Assembly: GCA_021783935.1 (NCBI GenBank)
Contig: JAJXTK010000193.1
Location: 1 to 9,797, forward strand
DNA: 9,797 nucleotides
Source: Myxococcales bacterium
GTDB lineage: Bacteria > Myxococcota_A > Polyangia > Polyangiales > JADJMO01
Reading direction: 5' to 3'
The notes below the pieces were generated by a model. It did no database searches. It saw only the letters and a list, made by a program, of their open reading frames with translations, and was not told the DNA's origin. The position numbers and the translations under genes were made by a program. Shown one piece after another: positions 1 to 5,322 of the stretch; the stretch's first letter is position 1; each line of letters opens with the position of its first letter.

Positions 1-869
1 GGCGCGCCCCGTGGCGGGTCGCGCGGCGCGGCGGGCGGCGCCTCGGACGCGCTGGCACGCGCGAGCCGCGGGAGCAGCGCCGCGAGCACGAGCGTCGCGA
101 TCGTCGCGCCGACGAGCAGCGCCAGCGGCCACGTCCGCGGCTCGGTCACCAGCGGATCGAGGGTCCCGAAGACGCGCGCGTCATGGGCCATGTCGGCGCA
201 CCGGAACGCGAGGTGGGCCGCGATCGCGGCGAGCACCGAGCCGGTCGCGAAGCGGGCGTACGTGAGCAGGATCGCGAGCGCGCCGCCGATCGCGAGCTGG
301 CGCGGCTCGAAGAGGCCATAGAAGAGCGCGAACGTCGCGACGGACGTGAAGGCGGCGGTGGCGCGGCCGGTCGAACGCTCGACGCCCGAGGCGAGCGCGC
401 CACGAAAGACCAGCTCCTCGACGACCGGGCCGATGGTCGACACGGCGACGACCCCCGCGATCCGCTGCCCGCGCGTCATCACCACGAGCGCGCTCGCCAC
501 CTCGGCGGCGCGCTCGTGCGCGATCGGGAAGCGGTGCAGCAGGCGCGCGTAGAGCTCGCCGAGCGGGCCGATCGCGAACGCCCCCATGAGCGCCGCGGCG
601 AGCAGCGGCGCGAAGCCGAGCGGGCGCGCCCCGGCGATGTCGGCGAGCGCCCCGTTGGGCGCGTGCACGCGGGCGATGAGGAAGAGCACCGCGCACGCCG
701 CGGCCGCCTCGATCAGCGCGACGCTGACCTCGTCGATGGAAGGGCCCCGCAGCGCGCCGAGCACGTCGAGGCCGATCACGAACACGACGATGAGGGCGAC
801 GACCCACGCCACCGCGGCGAGGGGCCCCATCGGGCGCTCGAACGGGTTCGGGCCGCGCGGCGACGACAT
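1..869 (-). CDS. CPBP-family intramembrane metalloprotease-like protein, C-terminus cut off by window edge
   Basis: Polytopic membrane protein, 289 residues visible and still open at the left edge. Hydrophobic segments lie at about 16-38, 47-67, 86-103, 137-150, 172-187, 191-207, 212-222 and 247-268. The CPBP (CAAX protease / bacteriocin-processing) signature EExxxR is present as EELVFRG, with E151, E152 and R156. The expected second motif FxxxH reads FALFY, so Tyr184 stands where the metal-ligand His should be. The third motif, HxxxN/D, reads HLAFR: His219 is kept but Arg223 replaces the acidic or Asn residue. Known family members are intramembrane proteases or, when degenerate, membrane proteins of unclear role. 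I infer a CPBP fold with doubtful catalytic activity. The start is the ATG at 869-867, preceded by a strong purine-rich ribosome binding site. Met14 is an alternative start. The visible C-terminal end is Pro/Ala-rich and leads out of the window. The substrate is unknown. Confidence 0.85.
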   Translation of the reverse strand, partial: MSSPRGPNPFERPMGPLAAVAWVVALIVVFVIGLDVLGALRGPSIDEVSVALIEAAAACAVLFLIARVHAPNGALADIAGARPLGFAPLLAAALMGAFAIGPLGELYARLLHRFPIAHERAAEVASALVVMTRGQRIAGVVAVSTIGPVVEELVFRGALASGVERSTGRATAAFTSVATFALFYGLFEPRQLAIGGALAILLTYARFATGSVLAAIAAHLAFRCADMAHDARVFGTLDPLVTEPRTWPLALLVGATIATLVLAALLPRLARASASEAPPAAPRDPPRGA

Positions 870-872
870 GCG

Positions 873-881
873 CCTCCCCTT
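873..881 (-). promoter_or_regulatory. Ribosome binding site of the CPBP-family gene
   Basis: Read on the minus strand this is AAGGGGAGG, ending 3 bases before the ATG. A second SD register, AAGG, lies 8 bases away. It supports the start at 869 over the internal Met14. Confidence 0.6.
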
Positions 882-905
882 CCCACGGCCCGTGACTCGC
901 GACTA

Positions 906-983
906 GCAGGCCGTCGAAGAACGGCCTGCGGGACCCGTGACGGTCGGCAGGCCGTGCTCGATCGCGCGGAAGATCACGGCCTG
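906..983. repeat. Nested inverted repeats (REP-like palindromes)
   Basis: The 9-mer GCAGGCCGT at 906-914 is perfectly complementary to ACGGCCTGC at 921-929, giving a 9-bp stem with a 6-base loop. The same 9-mer recurs at 947-955. Extended by one base (CAGGCCGTG, 948-956), that copy is complementary to CACGGCCTG at 975-983. Four arms therefore alternate in orientation, and alternative pairings (921-929 with 947-955) are possible. This could be a REP/BIME-like palindromic repeat, a mobile-element end, or structured leader RNA of the minus-strand CPBP gene. The sequence alone does not decide. Confidence 0.6.
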
Positions 984-1241
984 ATGCGGGAGCGGATCGG
1001 CCCGTCTCGAAGGGGCTCCACAGCCGGCTGGGAGCGTGCCGGAAGGTCCACCGCGTTCGCCTCGCGCGCGGCGACGACGCGCGCCCCACCGCAGAGCGAG
1101 CCCCATGGCGCACGCGTCGCAGCGGGCGCGCCGAGGGTGCCGGAGGAACGACAGGCTCGGCGGCGACGGCGTGAACCACGGCTCACGATCTCGGCGGTCG
1201 AATGCGAAGAATATCGGGCATTTCTTGCCGTCCGGGCCGAC

Positions 1242-1271
1242 TTGGCCAAGATGTCGCGCGACCGGTATGGT
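1242..1271 (+). promoter_or_regulatory. Candidate sigma70-type promoter for the exported SRPBCC gene
   Basis: TTGGCC (1242-1247, 4 of 6 to TTGACA) and TATGGT (1266-1271, 4 of 6 to TATAAT) are separated by 18 bases. A start point near 1278 would give a 5' leader of about 55 bases before the ATG at 1334. The matches are modest and such pairs arise by chance, so this is tentative. Confidence 0.3.
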
Positions 1272-1320
1272 CGTTGCTCGTCCTGTGGGCGCAGGCCTGG
1301 GCGACAAGCCCCTCGCCGTC

Positions 1321-1326
1321 GAAGGA
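1321..1326 (+). promoter_or_regulatory. Ribosome binding site of the exported SRPBCC gene
   Basis: GAAGGA lies 7 bases upstream of the ATG at 1334. It selects this start over the in-frame ATG at 1202, whose extra 44 residues would bury the signal peptide inside the protein. Confidence 0.65.
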
Positions 1327-1333
1327 ACCCGCC

Positions 1334-1975
1334 ATGTCCACGCGCCGCTTCACGCTGCTCTCGGTCGCCACGCTCGCCGGTGCGCTGCTGCTCTCGGCCG
1401 CCGCGGTGGCCGACACGTACGCGCCGCCGCCGAGCGACACCGTCGCCGTCGAGCTCTTCAAGATCGGCAGCGACAGGACGTCGCACTTCGATCGCGCAGG
1501 GTCGAGGTACAAGACGGCGCGCGCGGAGATCTTCGTCAGCGCGCCGATGAAGGACGTGAAGGCCGCGATCCTCGACTACGGCGCCTACTCGTCGATCATC
1601 CCGAAGTTCCAGCGCTCGAAGGTCCTCAAGCGCGACGGCGAGGCGGCCGAGGTCTACCTGCAGATCCCGATTCTCAAGGGGGCGGCCACGCTCTGGGCCG
1701 ACGAGGCGTTCGCCAAGCCCATCGCAGACGGCCGGGGCGAGAAGATCGTCGGCACCTTCTTGAAGGGGAACGTCGAGGCCCTCGAGGCCACCTGGCGCTA
1801 TCGCCCGGTCGACGCGACGCACACCGTCGTCACGCTCGAGATCTTCATCGCGCCGAAGCTCGCGGCCCCCGCGTCGCTCGTCACCAAAGAGGTCGAAGAC
1901 GCCTGCGGCGACGGGGCGCGCGCCATCCGCGACAAGGCCGAGGCCGCCGCGAAGAAGGTCGCGAAGCTCCCCTGA
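1334..1975 (+). CDS. Exported SRPBCC/START-like (polyketide cyclase / Coq10-like) domain protein
   Basis: 213 residues. The N-terminus is a signal peptide: basic start (MSTRR), hydrophobic core about residues 6-23, and an AVA|D cleavage site after residue 26. The paired arginines are only a weak match to a Tat motif, so Sec export is more likely. The mature part has the SRPBCC helix-grip pattern from about residue 60 to 205: a first strand (AEIFVSAP), a helix plus the D-Y-x-x-Y-x-x-I-I-P element typical of Coq10/cyclase-like domains (81-90), antiparallel strands, and a long amphipathic C-terminal helix rich in Ala/Lys. Such domains bind hydrophobic ligands in a deep cavity. The ligand here cannot be told, and no enzymatic residues are evident. 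The predicted location is the periplasm or outside the cell. There is one Cys in the mature protein (191) and no lipobox. It is a stand-alone unit, with a terminator 35 bases after the stop. Confidence 0.82.
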   Translation: MSTRRFTLLSVATLAGALLLSAAAVADTYAPPPSDTVAVELFKIGSDRTSHFDRAGSRYKTARAEIFVSAPMKDVKAAILDYGAYSSIIPKFQRSKVLKRDGEAAEVYLQIPILKGAATLWADEAFAKPIADGRGEKIVGTFLKGNVEALEATWRYRPVDATHTVVTLEIFIAPKLAAPASLVTKEVEDACGDGARAIRDKAEAAAKKVAKLP

Positions 1976-2010
1976 TTTCGGGCTCGAGCGCGCGGTCTCG
2001 TCGCGCGACC

Positions 2011-2046
2011 ACGACCTCGCCAGCGCGGCGAGGTCGTCGGCTTTTG
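2011..2046 (+). terminator. Rho-independent terminator after the SRPBCC gene
   Basis: A perfect 11-bp stem: ACGACCTCGCC at 2011-2021 pairs with GGCGAGGTCGT at 2027-2037 around the 5-base loop AGCGC. A short T run (TTTT, 2042-2045) follows. It separates the SRPBCC gene from sspB, so sspB needs its own promoter between about 2047 and 2099. I could not place that promoter. Confidence 0.75.
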
Positions 2047-2099
2047 TGCCCTGGGGGCGCGCGATCGGGGCGATCTGGTTGCCGGCGGCCATCGGCGCT

Positions 2100-2105
2100 A
2101 AGGGA
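2100..2105 (+). promoter_or_regulatory. Ribosome binding site deciding the GTG start of sspB
   Basis: AAGGGA ends 6 bases before the GTG at 2112. It favours this start over an in-frame ATG at 2046, which overlaps the terminator's T run, and over the ATG at 2145, which would cut into the first SspB helix. Confidence 0.6.
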
Positions 2106-2111
2106 ACGGAC

Positions 2112-2741
2112 GTGAGCGCGACAGACACGCAGAAGCGCGAGGCGATGCACGATCACCTCGAGAAGTCCGACAGCGTCTACGTCAAGTTCGACGCCCGCCG
2201 CGATGGGGTCGTCCTGCCGCCGCACCTCAAGCGAGACGCGGGGCTCGTGCTCCAATACGGGCTCAACATGCGCATCCCCATCCCCGACCTCGACATCGGC
2301 GAGGCGGGCATCGGCGCGACGCTGTCGTTCAACCGCACGCCGGTGTGGACGTTCGTCCCGTGGTCGGCCGTGTTCGCGATCGTGAGCGAGAGCGGCGCGC
2401 GCCTCTGGGAGGCCGACGCGCCCCCCGATCTGCCGCTCGGCGAGGCGGCGGCGCGGGGCGCCAGGCCGAGCGAGCCGCACGCGTCCAAGCCGCCCAAGCG
2501 TCCGTCGCTCCGCGCAGTCGAGGGGGGCCGTCGCGCCGAGGAGCCGCCCGCCGTGGAGCCTGGCGAGAAGATGGCGAGCCTCATCGACGAGCTCCCCTCC
2601 GAGCCGCTCGTCGCGCCCGAGATCGAGCCGGCGCCGTCGCCACCACCCAGCGCCGCGCGAGCCGAGGACGACATCGTCGACGTCCCGGGCCCGGCCAAGA
2701 AGAAGCGCGAGCTGCCCCCCTGGCTTCGCGTCGTGAAGTAG
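2112..2741 (+). CDS. sspB: SspB-like ClpXP adaptor (stringent starvation protein B family)
   Basis: 209 residues from a GTG start. SspB family proteins hold ssrA-tagged, stalled-ribosome products and deliver them to the ClpXP protease in the cytoplasm. The substrate-binding core spans about residues 8-100. It has an N-terminal helix, then SVYVKFDARRDGVVLP, the counterpart of the family's first strand and its V-x-x-P element, then LVLQYGLNM, and a last strand around PVWTFVPWSAVFAI, matching the family's W-x-x-x-V-P-W-x-x-V-F pattern. A Pro/Glu/Ala-rich, probably disordered linker (about 105-198) follows. The protein ends in PPWLRVVK. From memory, E. coli SspB ends in PALRVVK, the module that docks on the ClpX N-domain, so the tail is strong independent support. 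The linker is longer than I would expect from E. coli SspB (165 residues in total). It is transcribed alone and converges on coaD 19 bases away. Confidence 0.9.
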   Translation: MSATDTQKREAMHDHLEKSDSVYVKFDARRDGVVLPPHLKRDAGLVLQYGLNMRIPIPDLDIGEAGIGATLSFNRTPVWTFVPWSAVFAIVSESGARLWEADAPPDLPLGEAAARGARPSEPHASKPPKRPSLRAVEGGRRAEEPPAVEPGEKMASLIDELPSEPLVAPEIEPAPSPPPSAARAEDDIVDVPGPAKKKRELPPWLRVVK

Positions 2742-2760
2742 CGGCGCGAGCTTCGGCCTG

Positions 2761-3243
2761 CTACGCCCCGCCGAACTTCTTGGCGAGCGCCTCGGCCACG
2801 ACCGCGGGGACGTACCGCGAGACGTCGCCGCGGTGGCTCGCGATCTCGCGCACCAGCGAGGCCGAGATGAACCCCTTCTCGACGCGGGTCGGCAAGAAGA
2901 TCGTGTCGATCTCGGGGCACATGTCCGCGTTCGCGTGCGCGATCTGCAGCTCGTACTCGAAGTCGGTCGCGGCGCGCAGGCCTCGCACGATCGCGGTGGC
3001 CTTGCGCGCGCGCGCGAACTGGATGAGCAGCCCGTCGAACTCGGCGATCTCGACGTTCGGGATGCCGCCGGTCACCTGGTGGAGCATCGCGACCCGCTCG
3101 GCCGTCGCGAAGAGCGGCTGCTTGGTCGGGTGGATCCCGATCGCCACGACGACGTGATCGAACAGGGCGGCGGCGCGCTCGATGAGGTCCAGGTGGCCCG
3201 CGGTGACGGGATCGAAGCTGCCGGCGTAGACGGCGAGTCGCAT
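2761..3243 (-). CDS. coaD: Phosphopantetheine adenylyltransferase
   Basis: 160 residues, the normal length for the family. It catalyses the fourth step of coenzyme A synthesis in the cytoplasm: 4'-phosphopantetheine + ATP gives dephospho-CoA + pyrophosphate. Visible nucleotidyltransferase motifs are GSFDP (8-12), T14-x-x-H17 (the ATP-binding HxGH-like motif), HPTKQPLF (38-45) with the conserved Lys41, RGLR followed by A-x-x-D-F-E-Y-E (87-98), and the ISASLVRE signature (126-133, canonically I-S-S-T-x-V-R-E). The only oddity is Ala7 where many homologues have Pro (Y-P-G-S/T-F). The start is the ATG at 3243, and an in-frame stop lies upstream. There is no clear Shine-Dalgarno sequence in the 20 bases before it. 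It reads divergently from uvrC (92 bases between starts) and convergently with sspB. Confidence 0.96.
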   Translation of the reverse strand: MRLAVYAGSFDPVTAGHLDLIERAAALFDHVVVAIGIHPTKQPLFATAERVAMLHQVTGGIPNVEIAEFDGLLIQFARARKATAIVRGLRAATDFEYELQIAHANADMCPEIDTIFLPTRVEKGFISASLVREIASHRGDVSRYVPAVVAEALAKKFGGA

Positions 3244-3323
3244 CGGCCCGGCAGCTTAGCCGAAGGTCCCCCGCGCGCGGACACTTCCGGGCGCGTCGGC
3301 GCGACGACGTTCCGTCTGCGCAC

Positions 3324-3329
3324 TACATT
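3324..3329 (+). promoter_or_regulatory. Candidate -10 element of uvrC, possibly a leaderless start
   Basis: TACATT matches 4 of 6 bases of TATAAT and is followed by 6 bases and then the GTG start. Transcription would begin at or very near the start codon. No convincing -35 box is found about 17 bases upstream. Tentative. Confidence 0.25.
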
Positions 3330-3335
3330 GCCCGC

Positions 3336-5303
3336 GTGGAGCTCCCCGCCCGCGTCGTCGAGAAGCTCGAGTCGCTGCCGAATCGCCCCGGCTGCTATCT
3401 GTTTCGCGCGCGCGAACGCGACGACGGCGCGCCGGGCGAGGTGCTCTACGTGGGCAAGGCGAAGAGCCTGCGCTCGCGCGTGCGCAGCTATTTCCAGGAG
3501 GGGAGCTCCGACGCTCGCTTCTTCGTCCCGCTGCTCCGGCGCGCCATCGGTGACCTCGAGACGCTCGTCGCGGCCAGCGAGAAAGAGGCCGCGATCCTCG
3601 AGAACGCGCTGATCAAGCAGCACCAGCCGCGCTGGAACGTGAAGCTGCGCGACGACAAGGAGTTCCTCTCGCTCCGGGTCGACCCGCAGCACGAATGGCC
3701 CCGCCTCGACGTCGTGCGCAAGCCGCAGAACGACGGCGCGCACTACTACGGCCCCTACCACTCGGCGACCGCCGCGCGCCGCAGCCTGCACCTCGTGAAC
3801 AAGCACTTCCAGCTGCGCACGTGCTCGGACCAGGAGCTCGGCTCGCGCAGCCGCCCGTGCCTGCAGCACCAGATCAAGCGGTGCCCGGCGCCGTGCGTCT
3901 ACGAGGTCGATCGCGGCTGGTACGGCGAGCAGGTCCGCGCGGTCGAGCTCTTCCTCGCCGGTCGCCACGACGAGCTCAGCCGCTCGCTGAAGGCCAAGAT
4001 GGGCGCCGCCGCGCGCGCGCTCGAATTCGAGCTCGCCGCGATCTACCGCGATCAGCTCTCGGCGATCGACGCGCTGCGAATGGAGCAGCGCGTGGTGCAG
4101 ACGGGGGCGGCGATCGACGTCGCGCAGGACGTCGTCGGCCTGCACCGCGAGGGGGACCTCACCGAGATCGTCGTGCTCTACGTGCGCGGCGGACGCGTGT
4201 CCGAGACGGCCGACTTCAGCCTGCAAGCCGAGCTCACCGACGACGAGCTGGTCGGCGCCTTCGTCGCGCAGCACTACGCGCCCTTGGCCGAGGGGGGCGC
4301 GACGCCACCCGACGAGATCCTCCTCCCCTGCACCCCCGAGGTGCTCGATGGGACGGCCGAGCTGCTCTCGGAGCGGCACGCCAAGAAGGTGACGCTGCTG
4401 GTGCCCGTGCGCGGGCCGCGCGCGCACCTGGTCGCGATGGCGAACGACAACGCGCTGCACGCCTACCAGCAGAAGCGGCGCGCGGGCGACGCGCTCGCCG
4501 AGCGGCTCGAGCAGCTGCGCGTGCGCCTGCGCCTGCCGGCGCGCCCCCGGACGATCGAGTGCTGTGACATCAGCCACCTCGGCGGCGGCGACACCGTGGG
4601 CGCCATCGTCACGCTGGTCGACGGCGAGCCGGCCCCCAAGCGCTACAAGGGCTTCCACGTGAAGGGGGTGGCCGACGGCGACGACTACGGCGCGATGTAC
4701 GAGGTGCTCGCTCGCCGGTTCAAGCGGGGCAAGGAGCAGGCGGCGTCGCGCGGCGACGAGGACTCGCCGGCGGGGCGCGTCGACTGGGAGCTGCCGGACT
4801 TGTTCGTGGTCGACGGCGGCAAGGGGCAGCTCGCGGTGGCGCTCAAGGCGGCGCACGACCTCGGGATGCACGAGCTGCCGATCGTCGCGCTCGCGAAGGA
4901 GAAGGAGCGAGCGGCGCCGTCGTCGCGGCGCGCGGACGCAGATGGCGAGGCGAAGGAGATGGTCGTCGATCGCGTGTATCTGCCTGGTCAGAAGAACGCG
5001 ATCGAGCTGCGCGAGCACTCGGCCTCGATGTTCTTCCTCGCCCGCGCGCGCGACGAGGCGCACCGCTTCGCCAACCGCACGCGCGAGAAGCTCGGCCAGC
5101 GCCGGCGGCTCGCATCGAAGGCCGACGCGCTCAAGGGGATCGGGCCCGCGCTGCGCAAGGAGCTGCTGCGGCGCCTCGGCTCGATGAAGGCGATCGAGGC
5201 GGCCGACGACGCGACGCTGCTCGCGGTGCCCGGCTTCGGCAAGCGCCACCTGACGGCGCTCAGGAAGGTGGTGCCGAGCCCGGGCGGGACGACGACCAGC
5301 TGA
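3336..5303 (+). CDS. uvrC: Excinuclease ABC subunit C
   Basis: 655 residues from a GTG start. UvrC makes both incisions, 3' and 5' of DNA damage, in the UvrABC repair complex. The domains in order follow. GIY-YIG nuclease, about 15-95: G19-C-Y21, LYVGKAKSL at 37-45, and Glu89 in ILEN. Four cysteines C163, C175, C183 and C187, whose 11/7/3 spacing matches the iron-sulfur cluster ligands of E. coli UvrC. UVR helical hairpin that contacts UvrB, about 210-245. RNase H-like nuclease, about 400-580: Asp411 in CCDISH, Asp449/450 in GDDYGAM, Asp493 in VVDGGKGQ, and His576 in RDEAHRF. Tandem helix-hairpin-helix DNA-binding motifs, about 594-648. All catalytic motifs are intact. The protein is about 45 residues longer than E. 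coli UvrC, mostly from charged loop insertions at about 466-483 and 524-541. No other start codon lies in frame nearby. Upstream there is no Shine-Dalgarno sequence. Confidence 0.97.
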   Translation: MELPARVVEKLESLPNRPGCYLFRARERDDGAPGEVLYVGKAKSLRSRVRSYFQEGSSDARFFVPLLRRAIGDLETLVAASEKEAAILENALIKQHQPRWNVKLRDDKEFLSLRVDPQHEWPRLDVVRKPQNDGAHYYGPYHSATAARRSLHLVNKHFQLRTCSDQELGSRSRPCLQHQIKRCPAPCVYEVDRGWYGEQVRAVELFLAGRHDELSRSLKAKMGAAARALEFELAAIYRDQLSAIDALRMEQRVVQTGAAIDVAQDVVGLHREGDLTEIVVLYVRGGRVSETADFSLQAELTDDELVGAFVAQHYAPLAEGGATPPDEILLPCTPEVLDGTAELLSERHAKKVTLLVPVRGPRAHLVAMANDNALHAYQQKRRAGDALAERLEQLRVRLRLPARPRTIECCDISHLGGGDTVGAIVTLVDGEPAPKRYKGFHVKGVADGDDYGAMYEVLARRFKRGKEQAASRGDEDSPAGRVDWELPDLFVVDGGKGQLAVALKAAHDLGMHELPIVALAKEKERAAPSSRRADADGEAKEMVVDRVYLPGQKNAIELREHSASMFFLARARDEAHRFANRTREKLGQRRRLASKADALKGIGPALRKELLRRLGSMKAIEAADDATLLAVPGFGKRHLTALRKVVPSPGGTTTS

Positions 5304-5322
5304 GCGCCGACGGCGCGCGAAG

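Larger units (their letters stand above)
870..1333. other. Gene-free intergenic region with inverted repeats
   Basis: This 464-base stretch lies between two divergently read genes and I see no convincing coding region in it. The half next to the CPBP gene holds nested inverted repeats (906-983). The half next to the exported-protein gene holds a slightly more AT-rich patch (about 1197-1232) and a candidate promoter (1242-1271). Frames open across it give Arg/Pro-rich translations with no recognisable domain and no good ribosome binding site. Divergent promoters for the two flanking genes should lie here. Confidence 0.6.

Noticed and set aside
903..1307. A 134-codon open frame on the minus strand in the gene-free region
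   Set aside because: The composition is Arg/Pro-rich, no domain is recognisable, it has no convincing ribosome binding site, and it crosses the inverted repeats. I could not support it as a gene.
183..1550. A 455-codon plus-strand open frame overlapping the CPBP gene and the spacer
   Set aside because: It is antisense to the CPBP motifs, runs into the signal-peptide gene in another frame, and its translation is almost entirely charged low-complexity sequence.
2742..2760. Terminator between the convergent sspB and coaD genes
   Set aside because: The 19-base gap shows no hairpin of useful length and no T run.
3072..5249. A 725-codon open frame on the minus strand opposite uvrC
   Set aside because: Its translation is a low-complexity Arg/Leu/Ala/Val mix with no domain, and it lies opposite a gene with intact UvrC motifs along its length. 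Long antisense frames are expected at this GC content.
5304..5316. Small inverted repeat between uvrC and the GT5-like gene as a bidirectional terminator
   Set aside because: The stem is only 5 bp (GCGCC/GGCGC) with a 3-base loop and no T run on either side, so it is too weak to call in such GC-rich DNA.
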